Shown: positions 19,357 through 28,939, counted from the first letter of the stretch. The stretch: 64,000 bases of DNA from Halopenitus persicus (GCF_900107205.1 NZ_FNPC01000010.1:38058-102057), one strand, 5' to 3'. Numbers and translations are program-made. The notes: generated by a model from the sequence alone, not told the origin.

Positions 19357-22300
19357 ATGACGCGGACCCGGACACGCATCGACGCGGTCGCGTTCACCCT
19401 CCTGCTCGTCGCGGCGCTGTCGGCCGCGCCGGTCGCCGGAGCGGCGCTCGGCGTCGACGCCGGCGATCGGGTGCCCACCTCCCGCACGGCGGCCGGATCG
19501 ACCGGATCGTCGGTCGGGACGGCCGACGCCGTGGCCATCGACGCGGCGGACGTCTCCGAACCGGCGGCCATCGAGCCGGTGGGCGTGCCGGAACCGGCAG
19601 CCGTGGAGGCGAACAACACGTACCGGGGGTCGAACCTCTCGTTCGCGCTCGACGGAACGACCCTCGAGGTCTCCGTCTCGGCGGACGCCTTCGAGGGCAA
19701 CGACACGAGCGTGACCGTCACGGTCGCGGACGCCGAGTACGAGAACGTCGAGGGAGAGGAGGAGAACGGGACCTACACCTACGACGTCGATCTGACCGAC
19801 CGCTCCTTCGGCGACCTCTCGGACGCCACGGTGACGGTCGAACGCGGCGCCGACGGAGAACCGCTCGGCGACGGCGAGGGTGACCTGCGGTACGTCGCCC
19901 TCACGAGCGACGGTGCCCAGTTCGACGATCAGCACCGGCTCGTCGTGCCGATCGAGGAGTCGGTCGGACTCGAGGGCGACCTCCCGTTCTCCCTCGAGGC
20001 GGGCGACCAAAGTGCCGACGTCAACGCGACCCTGATCGAGTCCGAGGGCGGGGACGAACCGGACCGGCTGCGCTTCGACCGCTCGTCGGACTTCGAGACG
20101 CTGATCGGGACCGGCGAGGACGTCGAGATCGGCGCCGCTGACGCCGCCGACGCGCCTCGAGTCGGCAGCCCGGTCACGGTGTCGCCGTCGGGGATCGCGG
20201 GCGATCCACGTGTGTCACTGGCCAGCGGCGAGATCACGGTTCTGCACCCGCTGATCGTTAGCGGGAACGAGTACGTCGTCACGATCGAGGGAACGATCGG
20301 CGACCGGTCCCCGACCACGACGCGCCGCCTCACCGCCGAGACCGGCGGGGAGGTCCGATTCTCCGCCGAGAACCTCGTGTTGGGCGCACCCGGCTCTAAC
20401 GCGACGGTTACGATCGAGGGCGACGGCGGGACGATCGGATCGGATACGGTCTCGGTCGATGACAGGGTGCTCGACGCGAGCGTGGACGCGAACACCTCCA
20501 CCGTCACCGTCGACGGACTCGGCGACGCGCTCGGGGTGAGCGGAACGGACGGGGGCAGCAATGAGAGCGCCAGGAACGGCAGCGACGCATCGTCGCAGGC
20601 GGTCGACGTCTACGTCTCGTGGGAGCACAACGGGTCACGCGAGTTCGTCCTGGTCGAGGACGTCCCCACCGACGTGGAGAACGGGAAGCTCGCGTTCCCC
20701 GAGGCGGGCTACGAACTCACCGGCAGCGGACACGATCTGCTGATCGTCACCGAGGAGAACGCGACCGCCGCCGCGTCGATCGGCGGGTCGGTGAGCGCCG
20801 ACACCGGCGTCGAGCCCGTGACCGGCGTCGTCGGCGGCGGAGTCGGGCTGATCGGAACGGCAACGTCGTTCTTCCTCGGCTCCACGCTCGGACAGATCAT
20901 CATCGGGTTCCTCGTCGTGGTCGTGATCGGCGGGATCGGCGTGTTCAAGCTGACCGGCTCGAGCGACTCGAACGGCTCCGGCGGTCGCGGGCGGGCCGGA
21001 TCGGCCGGCGGCGGAAACAGTATGATGCGGGTCTCGGTCGACCTCGTCGACGCCAACGGCGACCCGGTGGACACGACGCGAACCGTCGTCTTCGAGCCGA
21101 GCGGTCGGATGGCGAACGCGATGAACCCGCAGAAGAAGCAGATCGCCGGAAGCGGCGAGGTCCAGATCCCGGCCCAACAGTACTACGTGAGCGTCGACGG
21201 GAGCGACACGGGCACGACGCTCCCGCGCGGCCAGGAGTCGATCCGGATACAGGTGCCGCCCCAGCAGGGGACGATCACCGTGCACAGCGCCCGCGATGAG
21301 GACCAACGCATCGTGGACGCGGAGATCCGCTGCCGGACGCCCGAGGACGTCATCACCACCGACGTCAACGGCGACGAGCTGCGGACCGACCGCGACGGAA
21401 CGACGACCCTGGAGCTGCCGCCGTCGGTCGACGCCGATTCGGTGACCCTCGAGGTCGAACACGACCGCTACGAGTCCGCCGAGACGGGCCTCCAGCGGTC
21501 GATCGGGTTGGAGCCGAAGACCGGCACGCTCACCGTCGAAACCAGCATCGACGGCCGGGCCGCGGGCAACGTCCCCGTGTCGGTTCGTCCGACCGGGGAG
21601 TTCCCGCGGGCCAACGACGGCGGCACGGAAACGCGCAGCGACGAGGACGGGGAGGTGACGATCGACGACCTCGTGATCGGGGAGTACAGGGTCACGGCGT
21701 CGTTCACCTCCGACGCGATCGTCGACGTCGACGAGAAATCGGTCGAGGTGGTGCCCGACGAGCCGCGGCGCGTCTCGATCGACGGGAGCTTCGACTTCGA
21801 TCTCGCGCCGTACCGGTCCCGGATCGACGAGCTCAACGAGGAGATCGCGGACCTGACCCGGTCGAACCGCGACGGCGCGATCCAGTACTACTACGGAAGC
21901 GTGCTCACGGCGACGCTGGACCTCCTCTCGGAGTTCCCCGACCAGGGGCTGCTGTTCGTCGAACACGGCGTCGACCCCGACGAGGTGACCGAGGCCGTCC
22001 TCTCGGCGGTCGCGGACGCGATCGAGTACACGCGCGACGCGATGACGACGAAGCAGAACGTCGACCTGTTCGGCGCGTGTTCCTCGCTGCGTAACGAACG
22101 CATCCGCTGGGAGGGCGACCCGTCGGTCCTCGAGGACGGGGACCGCGGCGCCGGCGACGGCAGCGAGGACCGGCGGGGACGGGCCGACCGACGTTCGGGA
22201 CGCGGGTCCGGCCGACGGTCCGAACGCGGCTCCGACCGGCGACCCAGCGGTCGCGCGGGCCGGGGCGACGACCAGCGAACGGAGATGCTCGAGGAGCTGA

Positions 22301-22581
22301 TCGCGGTGGTGGCGGCCGAGCGGGCCGACCACCGCGGGCGGACGGCGGACCGGCTCGAGGAGACCGAGGCGTTCCTGAGCGAGCGGCGCGGGGAGGTCTC
22401 GACCGTCTCGCCGGTCCGCGAACAGTACGACCGGATCAAAGACCACCTGTCGAGCAACCCCGGGGAGACGCGGACCGAGAAGCGCGTCCAGTTCGTGGTG
22501 GCGACCTGGATGCTCGACGCGGTCCGGCGCGTGTTCGACCACCCCGCGCTCGTGGACCGACTGGAGGAAACGGTGTTCTGA
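19357..22581 (+). CDS. Large membrane-spanning protein with beta domains on both sides
   Basis: 1074 residues. Signal peptide (1-30), an extracellular part (about 30-480) of beta-sandwich-type sequence rich in NXS/T sites, and one TM helix (about 500-528, TLGQIIIGFLVVVVIGGIGV). The cytoplasmic part has three or four repeated beta modules (about 545-830, for example SDEDGEVTIDDLVIGEYRV), a helical domain, an Arg-rich low-complexity tract (about 935-970) and a C-terminal helical domain. It could link outside events to the tubulin-like proteins. The basic tract is striking in an acidic proteome. No family recognised. Confidence 0.65.
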   Translation: MTRTRTRIDAVAFTLLLVAALSAAPVAGAALGVDAGDRVPTSRTAAGSTGSSVGTADAVAIDAADVSEPAAIEPVGVPEPAAVEANNTYRGSNLSFALDGTTLEVSVSADAFEGNDTSVTVTVADAEYENVEGEEENGTYTYDVDLTDRSFGDLSDATVTVERGADGEPLGDGEGDLRYVALTSDGAQFDDQHRLVVPIEESVGLEGDLPFSLEAGDQSADVNATLIESEGGDEPDRLRFDRSSDFETLIGTGEDVEIGAADAADAPRVGSPVTVSPSGIAGDPRVSLASGEITVLHPLIVSGNEYVVTIEGTIGDRSPTTTRRLTAETGGEVRFSAENLVLGAPGSNATVTIEGDGGTIGSDTVSVDDRVLDASVDANTSTVTVDGLGDALGVSGTDGGSNESARNGSDASSQAVDVYVSWEHNGSREFVLVEDVPTDVENGKLAFPEAGYELTGSGHDLLIVTEENATAAASIGGSVSADTGVEPVTGVVGGGVGLIGTATSFFLGSTLGQIIIGFLVVVVIGGIGVFKLTGSSDSNGSGGRGRAGSAGGGNSMMRVSVDLVDANGDPVDTTRTVVFEPSGRMANAMNPQKKQIAGSGEVQIPAQQYYVSVDGSDTGTTLPRGQESIRIQVPPQQGTITVHSARDEDQRIVDAEIRCRTPEDVITTDVNGDELRTDRDGTTTLELPPSVDADSVTLEVEHDRYESAETGLQRSIGLEPKTGTLTVETSIDGRAAGNVPVSVRPTGEFPRANDGGTETRSDEDGEVTIDDLVIGEYRVTASFTSDAIVDVDEKSVEVVPDEPRRVSIDGSFDFDLAPYRSRIDELNEEIADLTRSNRDGAIQYYYGSVLTATLDLLSEFPDQGLLFVEHGVDPDEVTEAVLSAVADAIEYTRDAMTTKQNVDLFGACSSLRNERIRWEGDPSVLEDGDRGAGDGSEDRRGRADRRSGRGSGRRSERGSDRRPSGRAGRGDDQRTEMLEELIAVVAAERADHRGRTADRLEETEAFLSERRGEVSTVSPVREQYDRIKDHLSSNPGETRTEKRVQFVVATWMLDAVRRVFDHPALVDRLEETVF

Positions 22582-22582
22582 T

Positions 22583-23566
22583 ATGGCAACGCGAAGATCA
22601 CTCATCGTCATCGGCGTATCGCTGCTCGCGCTGACCGCGCTCGCCGCCACGGGGGCCTCGGCGGACCACGGCTCCGCCGACGAGTACCTCAACCAGCTGA
22701 ACGATCTCCGGGACACGGAGGCGCTGACGGAGTACACCGAACTCGACCTGGCGCGGAGCCAGGCGGTCGTCGAGCTCCAGACGACCGAGGAGTTCGACGG
22801 CGAGATGGACGCCCGAATGCATCACCTCCTGAACGCGATCCTGGCGTTCCAGGAGGCCTACGCGACCGCACAGGACGACCCCGTGGCGAGCGTCGACCAC
22901 GCCGACGAGGCGCAACGCCATCTCGATCAGCTCTCGGAGGCCGGCGGGGAGACCTACGCCGGGCTCGGAACGGTCGCGCTGGAGCGGTTCTACGCGACGC
23001 AGGCGGAGGTCCTCTACGAGCAGGCCCAGCAGGCAGAGTCGACGCCGCGACGGCTGGAGCTGCTCAACGCGTCGGTCCGCGCGTTCGACGGCGCCGGCGA
23101 GTCGGAGCGCTTCGCCGACGCCCAGCTCGAGCGCGACCAGCTGCTGGCCGAGTACGAGAGCGATATGCAGCGGCACGACGCGCTCGTGAGCGACGCGAAC
23201 GCGTACCTCGAGGGATGCGGCGCCGCCTGCGAGGGACCCACCGACTACGTCCTCTCCGGTCCCTTCGGGGCGGTGAGCGAGTACACCGCGGCGATGAGCG
23301 CCCACGGGGACGCCAGCGAGGCCGCCGCGATCGCCGAGGAACACGGGTTGAGCGAGGACGCGAGCGGGGCCGCACAGCTCGAGAGCCGGGCGTTCACCGC
23401 GATGGTCTCGGCCGGCGCCGCGAGCGCGATCCTCGCGTTCCTCTACGCCGGCCTCTTCGTCGCCGTCGCCGCCGGCGTAGTCTGGCGGATCTCCGTCTGG
23501 GGCAGCGACGTCCACACGAGCGCCCTCGACGAGATCGTGACGCCCCTGGAGGTGGACGATGCCTGA
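22583..23566 (+). CDS. Secreted helical protein with C-terminal membrane anchor
   Basis: 327 residues. Signal peptide (1-27), then an all-helical extracellular domain (about 30-260) of TPR-like character with many Ala/Glu/Gln and a likely disulfide pair in GCGAACEGP, and one TM helix (about 278-302). The short cytoplasmic tail ends LDEIVTPLEVDDA. Starts one base after the 1074-residue gene and overlaps the next gene by 8 bp. No family recognised; probably part of the same complex. Confidence 0.65.
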   Translation: MATRRSLIVIGVSLLALTALAATGASADHGSADEYLNQLNDLRDTEALTEYTELDLARSQAVVELQTTEEFDGEMDARMHHLLNAILAFQEAYATAQDDPVASVDHADEAQRHLDQLSEAGGETYAGLGTVALERFYATQAEVLYEQAQQAESTPRRLELLNASVRAFDGAGESERFADAQLERDQLLAEYESDMQRHDALVSDANAYLEGCGAACEGPTDYVLSGPFGAVSEYTAAMSAHGDASEAAAIAEEHGLSEDASGAAQLESRAFTAMVSAGAASAILAFLYAGLFVAVAAGVVWRISVWGSDVHTSALDEIVTPLEVDDA

Positions 23567-26234
23567 GGCGAGCGACTGCCGCCGGCTCGCGGTCGTGGCC
23601 GTCGCCCTCGCGGTGCTCGTCGGCTTCGCGGTGCCGGCCGGCGCCGCTTCCGGCAGCGTCACGGTCGACGCCGCGATCGACAGCGGGTCGGAGTCGACCA
23701 CGATGCAGTTCACGTTTACGGCGCCGTCGAACGGCACGATCACGAACGCCGACGAACCGTCGACAGGTGACGTCTCCTTCGCGTTCGACGATCGGCTCCC
23801 CTTCAGCGTGAGCGCCGGAGAGCAGTACACGGTCTCCTACACCGCGACCGCTGACCAGAGCGCGTCCGGGGGAACCTACAGCGAATCCGTCGGCCTCTAC
23901 TACAGCGACGGCAGTACCGCGACGACGGAACCCCTCGATCTGACCGTCACCGAGGCCGAACCGCAGTTCGGGAGCGTTCGCGTCAGCGACGCGCCGGTCG
24001 ACGTCGTGTTCACGAGCAGCGGTGCCCAGACGCGGAGCGTGTCGCTTGACGTCCCGAACACCGGAAACGGCGCGATGGTTCCGGAGGACGTCTCCTTCGA
24101 TACGCCCAGCGGAATCTCCGTCTCCGTCGAGTCGATGCCCTCGCGGATCGACGGCAACCGCGAGGGAACGATCGACCTCGAGGTGACCGTCGACCGGAAC
24201 GCGCCGACGGGGACGACGCAGGTGACCGGAACGGTGCAGGACAACCTCGGAACGTCGGGCGGCGGCTTCAGCTTCGACGTCGACGTCAGCAAGCCCCCGG
24301 TCGCGGGCGTTCCGGGCGGCACCGTCGACGTCGGGGACGTGCTCGTCGGGTCGAGCACGACCACCTCCTTCGAGGTGTCCGAGCAGGGCGGGTTCACCGG
24401 TCTCGACGGCCTGCAGACGTCCGGCGGGTCGGACGCCGACGGCTCGATCTCCTTCGACACGAGCGGCTTCTCGACGAGCGCCGGCGGGTCGGACACCGCC
24501 GAGGTGACGATCTCCGCCAACTCCGACGCGCCCCAACACGAGACGCTCCGGTTCACGACGGACCTGTCGGGCGTCGATAGCGACAGTCCCGCCACGTCGA
24601 CCACCTTCGAGGCGCGGGTGATCTATCCGGCGACCCTCGAGAACGTCGACGCACTGATAAACACCTTCGAGTTCGACGAGCCGCGGACGGTCTCGGCCCA
24701 GCAGGCGGAGACGACCGTCCGGTTCGACAACGGCGGCGACCTGGAGATGGACGTCCAGTCGGTCGACGCGTCGGTGAGCGACTCGCGGATCCAGGCGCGC
24801 GTCACCGACGTCTCGAGCACCGTCCAGGGGCAGTCGTCCGGCGACGCGACGGTGCAGCTGGCGGCGGACCCGAGCACGCCGGAGGGCACCTACACGCTGG
24901 ACGTTCGGGTCGAGACCGCGGACGCGGGCACCGAGACGATCAGCCAGGAGTTCGAGGTCGACCACGGCACCGACCTCGCGGTCGGCGAGTCGGACGTCGG
25001 CTTCGGCGAGGTGACGATCACCGAACGGCGCACGCGGACGATCGACGTCGGCGAGGCGCTGGGGTACAACGACCTCTCGAACGTCGAGATCGAGCGCGTC
25101 GACGGCCCGGACCGATGGCTCGAGGTGACCGAGCAGCCGCCCGGCTCGATCTCGGCCGGCGAGGCCGCGCCGCTGGTCTACCAGCTCCGGTTCGACACGG
25201 ACGCCGAGGCGTATCAGGAGTACACCTGGACCTTCGAGGTGTCGGCCACCGGCGTCGAGACGGAGACCATCACTGTCTCGGCGGTCGCCAGGCTCCTCTC
25301 GCCGGAGGCGATCATCAGCGACCTCGACGAGCAGGCCGGCGCGGGCGGGTGGCAGGCGACGACCGCGGAGTCGACGACCGGCGCGCTCGAGTCGATGGAG
25401 AGCCGCCTGCGCGAGGGCGAGTCCTTCTCGAACGGCGACATCCAGCGGACGCTGGCGGTCGGCCAGAGCACGGTCGTGCTCATCGACTCCGTCGAATCCG
25501 CCCAGCAGCTCCAGTCGGAAGGGAACTACGAGGCCGCCCAGCGCGAGGTGATAAGCGCGCTCATCGCGCGGAACATGATCGAACAGTACGCGGCGAACAT
25601 CGAGGACGAGGAGACGGCGGCCGCGTTCACCAGGTCGGCCGAGGCGTCCGCCGACCCGGTCGCGTCGATCGTCGACGAGCAGCAGTCACACTACGAGTCG
25701 GTCCTCGAAAGCGACGACGCGACCGCGCTCGAGCGACACTTCGCGAGCGACAACCTGGCCGAGCTGGCCCGCCAGCGCGGGAACGGCGACCGGGCCGCGG
25801 AGTACGAGTCGACCGCCGAGTCGAGCTTCGAGGAGTACCAACAGCAGGTCTCGACCGGCGTGAACCGTCGCACGGAGGCGATGAACGCCCACGAGTCCTT
25901 CACAGACAACGCCACGCTGACGGTCCTCGGGCAGCCGCTCGTGTTGAACCCGGCACGGATCGACGAGGTCAACGCCCACGCCGCGAGCGTCTCCGGTGAT
26001 CTGCAGGCGGCCGAGAACGCGTTCCGTGCGGCCGGCGCGACCGGCGAGGCCGAGGCGGTCGCGCAGACCCGCAGCGACGTCGGCACCGAGCTGACGATCC
26101 TCCGGTACGCGCTCTACGGCGCGACGGTCCTGTTCGCCGTCCTCTTCCTCCTGTTCGTGGTTCGGGAGGTCCTCAACGCGCGGACCTTCATCCAGGAGTC
26201 GCGGGAAGCCACGGCGGGCGACTTCCTGTTGTAG
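23559..26234 (+). CDS. Large secreted beta-sandwich protein with C-terminal TM
   Basis: 891 residues, last gene of the cluster. Signal peptide (1-30), then successive Ig/CARDB-like beta-sandwich repeats (about 30-580) with Ser/Thr/Gly-rich strands, a helical juxtamembrane region (about 590-850) and one TM helix (about 850-872) before a short tail. The layout resembles COG1361-type S-layer-associated proteins. Likely faces the outside and pairs with the 327- and 1074-residue proteins. Assignment as an adhesin or envelope component is inference. Confidence 0.65.
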   Translation: MPEASDCRRLAVVAVALAVLVGFAVPAGAASGSVTVDAAIDSGSESTTMQFTFTAPSNGTITNADEPSTGDVSFAFDDRLPFSVSAGEQYTVSYTATADQSASGGTYSESVGLYYSDGSTATTEPLDLTVTEAEPQFGSVRVSDAPVDVVFTSSGAQTRSVSLDVPNTGNGAMVPEDVSFDTPSGISVSVESMPSRIDGNREGTIDLEVTVDRNAPTGTTQVTGTVQDNLGTSGGGFSFDVDVSKPPVAGVPGGTVDVGDVLVGSSTTTSFEVSEQGGFTGLDGLQTSGGSDADGSISFDTSGFSTSAGGSDTAEVTISANSDAPQHETLRFTTDLSGVDSDSPATSTTFEARVIYPATLENVDALINTFEFDEPRTVSAQQAETTVRFDNGGDLEMDVQSVDASVSDSRIQARVTDVSSTVQGQSSGDATVQLAADPSTPEGTYTLDVRVETADAGTETISQEFEVDHGTDLAVGESDVGFGEVTITERRTRTIDVGEALGYNDLSNVEIERVDGPDRWLEVTEQPPGSISAGEAAPLVYQLRFDTDAEAYQEYTWTFEVSATGVETETITVSAVARLLSPEAIISDLDEQAGAGGWQATTAESTTGALESMESRLREGESFSNGDIQRTLAVGQSTVVLIDSVESAQQLQSEGNYEAAQREVISALIARNMIEQYAANIEDEETAAAFTRSAEASADPVASIVDEQQSHYESVLESDDATALERHFASDNLAELARQRGNGDRAAEYESTAESSFEEYQQQVSTGVNRRTEAMNAHESFTDNATLTVLGQPLVLNPARIDEVNAHAASVSGDLQAAENAFRAAGATGEAEAVAQTRSDVGTELTILRYALYGATVLFAVLFLLFVVREVLNARTFIQESREATAGDFLL

Positions 26235-26355
26235 CGTCGGTCGCCGTCGGCGTTTCCGGAGCCATCCGGTCTTCTCGACCGCTTTCCCGGCTGCCGTGGA
26301 ACGCGAGCGACGAGGCTTTGTAGTCGCCGACCGAAGGAGGACGCGGCGACGAGGG

Positions 26356-26559
26356 ATGGTCACGCAACGGCGCGTTCGAGTCTACAGTGCGTTAACTCGA
26401 CTTCTCGGGATCGGGGTCTGTGGCGTCGGGGTCGTGGTGATGATGTCCTGGCCGATACAGGGCGTGCTGGTCGCATCCTTCGGCGTGATCTGTGCGGTTC
26501 GGCCGTTCCTCTTCGCGGAGCTTGTGGAGTGGCTCGGGATCGTCGAGGACGCGACCTGA
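26356..26559 (+). CDS. Small two-TM protein
   Basis: 67 residues from the ATG at 26356; upstream in-frame codons give an Arg-rich extension without gene-like composition. Two hydrophobic helices (about 13-30 and 34-50) with an Arg-rich N-terminus. No family recognised. Follows the tubulin-like cluster by 120 bp and may be independent of it. Confidence 0.5.
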   Translation: MVTQRRVRVYSALTRLLGIGVCGVGVVVMMSWPIQGVLVASFGVICAVRPFLFAELVEWLGIVEDAT

Positions 26560-26608
26560 ACGAGCGAGGAGACACGCTTTTTGAGGAGCGTCCCCCTGTG
26601 ACGGGTAT

Positions 26609-26797
26609 ATGTCCGCACTGCGAACCCCGACCGAGCGAACCTGCGAGAACTGCGGCCGGACCGAACGCTGGGACGACGACCGGGAAACCTGGCGCGCCGA
26701 GGACGTCGGCGACGCCTTCTGTATCCACGAGTGGGACATCAACGGCGAGTTCGTTCCCTTCGAGGACGCCGACGTCGAGGACGATCACGACTCGTGA
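26609..26797 (+). CDS. HEWD-family small zinc protein
   Basis: 62 residues: CENCGRTERWDDD (one CXXC) and the family signature CIHEWDINGEF, which supplies Cys and His for a predicted zinc site. Haloarchaeal HEWD proteins have no established function. The CutA gene starts 8 bp after its stop, so they form an operon. Confidence 0.75.
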   Translation: MSALRTPTERTCENCGRTERWDDDRETWRAEDVGDAFCIHEWDINGEFVPFEDADVEDDHDS

Positions 26798-26805
26798 CCG
26801 GACGA

Positions 26806-27117
26806 ATGTCGACGCTGTACGTCACCGCGCCGCGGGACCACGCGTCCCGGATCGCCGAGACGATCGTCGAGGAGCGGCTCGCGGCCTGCGTGAACCGCGT
26901 CCCGTGTCGATCCACCTACCGGTGGGACGGCGACGTCGTCGCCGACGAGGAGACGATCCTGCTGATCAAGACGGCCGACGACGCCGCGGACGCGCTCGGC
27001 GACCGGATCCGGGAGCTTCATCCCCACGACGTGCCCTGCATCGAGCGCTTCGACGCCGCCGACGTGAACGCCCCCTTCGCGGCCTGGGTCGACGAGAGCG
27101 TGGCGGTCGAGGAGTGA
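26806..27117 (+). CDS. cutA: CutA-type divalent-cation tolerance protein
   Basis: 103 residues from the ATG at 26806. CutA features: LYVTAPRDHASRIAETIVEERLAACVN at the start, the STYRWDGDV strand, and the C-terminal Pro-rich strand segment. CutA proteins are compact trimers with a ferredoxin-like fold, linked to copper/divalent metal tolerance in bacteria; the role in archaea is unclear. Eight bases after the HEWD gene. Confidence 0.88.
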   Translation: MSTLYVTAPRDHASRIAETIVEERLAACVNRVPCRSTYRWDGDVVADEETILLIKTADDAADALGDRIRELHPHDVPCIERFDAADVNAPFAAWVDESVAVEE

Positions 27118-27204
27118 CGGCGACGCCGCCCCGACCGTCGTTTCCGTCCCATTCGAAACGACGAGAAACCCTTTTCCCCGCCGAGCGGCGAGTACGGATA
27201 GACA

Positions 27205-27858
27205 ATGGCTCCCAACGAGGATACGGCCCCGGACGACGACGCGGGCATCGACGACGGCGACGCGGACATCGCTGACGACGCGGACATCGCTGACGACGCG
27301 GATTCCTCCCCGACGGACCGCACTCGCGAGGAGATCCGCAAGACGCGCGAGAAGCTCGGCGAGGGTGCCGACAAGGCGGTTCAGGAGTTCGACGAGGGGA
27401 TCGTCGACCTGCTGTCGTGGGTGCTCGACACCGAGACGCGCGCCCGGATCTACGTCTACCTCCGCGACCATCCGCACAGCACCAGCGACGAGATCGCCGA
27501 CGGGACCGGCCTGTACCCGAGCACGGTCCGGGAGGCGCTCGCGGAGCTTCACGAGGAGGGAACGGTCGAGCGCGGCAAACGGGAAAGCGAGGGCGCCGGG
27601 AACAATCCCTACGAGTACGAGGCGATCGCCCCGAGCGAGCTCGTCCGCAGCGTGGTCGGACAGGTCCAGTCGGAACTGAACACGGTCTTCAACCTCGACC
27701 AGCGGCTCGGCGACGAGCCGGACGCAGCCGACAGCGAGCCGGTGCAGATCTCCGTCGAGAGCGGCGATGCGGCGTCGGAGACCGGAGCGGACGACGGGAA
27801 CGCTGACGCGGGCGCCGATGCGGACGACGACGCGGCCGGCACCGACGAGACGGCCTAG
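27205..27858 (+). CDS. Winged-helix transcriptional regulator
   Basis: 217 residues. An acidic leader (1-40) carries two copies of ADIADD from an 18-bp DNA repeat (27259-27300). The DNA-binding domain (about 70-135) reads LDTETRARIYVYLRDHPHSTSDEIADG then LYPSTVREALAELHEEG (recognition helix) and a wing with KRESEGAGNNPYEY. A conserved haloarchaeal HTH protein by eye; target and ligand unknown. The tail (about 175-217) is acidic low complexity. AACCCTTTT at about 27166 serves as promoter candidate. Confidence 0.78.
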   Translation: MAPNEDTAPDDDAGIDDGDADIADDADIADDADSSPTDRTREEIRKTREKLGEGADKAVQEFDEGIVDLLSWVLDTETRARIYVYLRDHPHSTSDEIADGTGLYPSTVREALAELHEEGTVERGKRESEGAGNNPYEYEAIAPSELVRSVVGQVQSELNTVFNLDQRLGDEPDAADSEPVQISVESGDAASETGADDGNADAGADADDDAAGTDETA

Positions 27859-27928
27859 CGCCGCGGCTCGACCTGACCGCCGGGGACGGTTCGAGACCTT
27901 TTAAGGTGCGCCGACGCGACGAGCGGGT

Positions 27929-28423
27929 ATGGACGTCGCGTTAGGTGGCACGTTCGATCCGATCCACGACGGCCACCGGAAGCTGTTCGAGCGCGCCTTC
28001 GAGCTCGGGGACGTGACCGTTGGGCTGACGAGCGACGATCTCGCGCCGAAGACGCGCCACGTCGAGCGGTACGTCCGCCCGTTCGCGGAGCGACGACGCG
28101 ACCTCGAGGCCGAGCTCGAGCCGCTCGCCGCGGAGTACGACCGCGAGTACACGGTGCGCGAGCTCACGGAACCGACGGGCATCGCCACCGAGCCGCAGTT
28201 CGACGCGTTGATCGTCTCCCCGGAGACGAAGGACGGCGGGGAGCGGATCAACGAGATCCGTCGCGAGGCCGGCCACGACCCCCTCGAGGTGGTGGTCGTC
28301 GACCACGTCCCGGCCGAGGACGGCGAGCGCATCTCCTCGACCCGGATCGTCAAGGGCGAGATCGACGAGCACGGGAACCTCACGCCGGACCGCCAGGGAC
28401 GCGAGGCGACCCGACCGAAGTGA
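27929..28423 (+). CDS. coaD: Archaeal phosphopantetheine adenylyltransferase
   Basis: 164 residues. Nucleotidyltransferase fold with GGTFDPIHDGHRKL (HXGH-type motif) and the late ISSTRIVKGEID motif. Archaeal PPAT converts 4'-phosphopantetheine and ATP to dephospho-CoA, the fourth step of CoA synthesis. Length agrees with archaeal enzymes. TTTTAAGG at about 27898 is 27 nt upstream of the ATG and supports the start and leaderless transcription. Confidence 0.92.
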   Translation: MDVALGGTFDPIHDGHRKLFERAFELGDVTVGLTSDDLAPKTRHVERYVRPFAERRRDLEAELEPLAAEYDREYTVRELTEPTGIATEPQFDALIVSPETKDGGERINEIRREAGHDPLEVVVVDHVPAEDGERISSTRIVKGEIDEHGNLTPDRQGREATRPK

Positions 28424-28465
28424 CTCGGCTCGGCCCCGGCCGCCATCCGCATCGGTTCGTTCCCG

Positions 28466-28774
28466 TCACCAGCTCGGCGGCGTGAACCCGGCCTCCTCGA
28501 GGACCGTTTTCCAGTGCGTGTGAACGCTGAGTCGCGTCACCGACATCGCGTCCGCGACCGCGGACTGCGGACGCTCCTGCCCGCGGATCAGCGCCGCGGC
28601 GTAGAGGCTGGCGGCGGCGACGGTCGCCTTCGACCGCTCGGCGTCGGGGACGTTCGAGAGGAAGAGGTCCACGGCCGTCGTGTGCACGGTCTCGTCGAGG
28701 TCGAGGGCGTCGGTCGCCTCGCCGATCCGATCGACCCACTCCTCGTTGGCGACGTGGTCGCTCGCCCGGTACAT
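28466..28774 (-). CDS. Single-cyclin-repeat TFB-like protein
   Basis: 102 residues. One cyclin fold of the TFIIB type: HVANEEWVDRIGEATDALDL, then KATVAAASLYAAALIRGQ and a final helix with SVTRLSVHTHWKTVLEEAG, like the C-terminal repeat of archaeal TFB but without zinc ribbon or second repeat. It may modulate basal transcription or be a degenerate TFB; which is not visible. TTATATAT (minus strand, at about 28795-28802) lies 25 nt upstream and fixes the start. Confidence 0.75.
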   Translation of the reverse strand: MYRASDHVANEEWVDRIGEATDALDLDETVHTTAVDLFLSNVPDAERSKATVAAASLYAAALIRGQERPQSAVADAMSVTRLSVHTHWKTVLEEAGFTPPSW

Positions 28775-28855
28775 ACGCCCCCTAGCGGCGTGCGATATAT
28801 AAATGATCCCGCGGTTCGACAGGTTCTTGAGGAGCCTGCGAGTACCTCACGGCGC

Positions 28856-28939
28856 GCGCGGGTAGCCAAGCACGGAAACGGCGTAGCGCTTAGGACGCTA
28901 TCCCGTAGGGGTCCGCCGGTTCAAATCCGGTCCCGCGCA
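28856..28939 (+). tRNA. tRNA-Leu(UAG)
   Basis: 84-nt class II tRNA. Acceptor GCGCGGG pairs with CCCGCGC before discriminator A at 28939. The D arm starts TAGCCAAGC, the anticodon loop is CTTAGGA (anticodon UAG at its centre), a long variable arm follows, and the T loop is GGTTCAAATCC. No intron; CCA not encoded. Confidence 0.95.
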
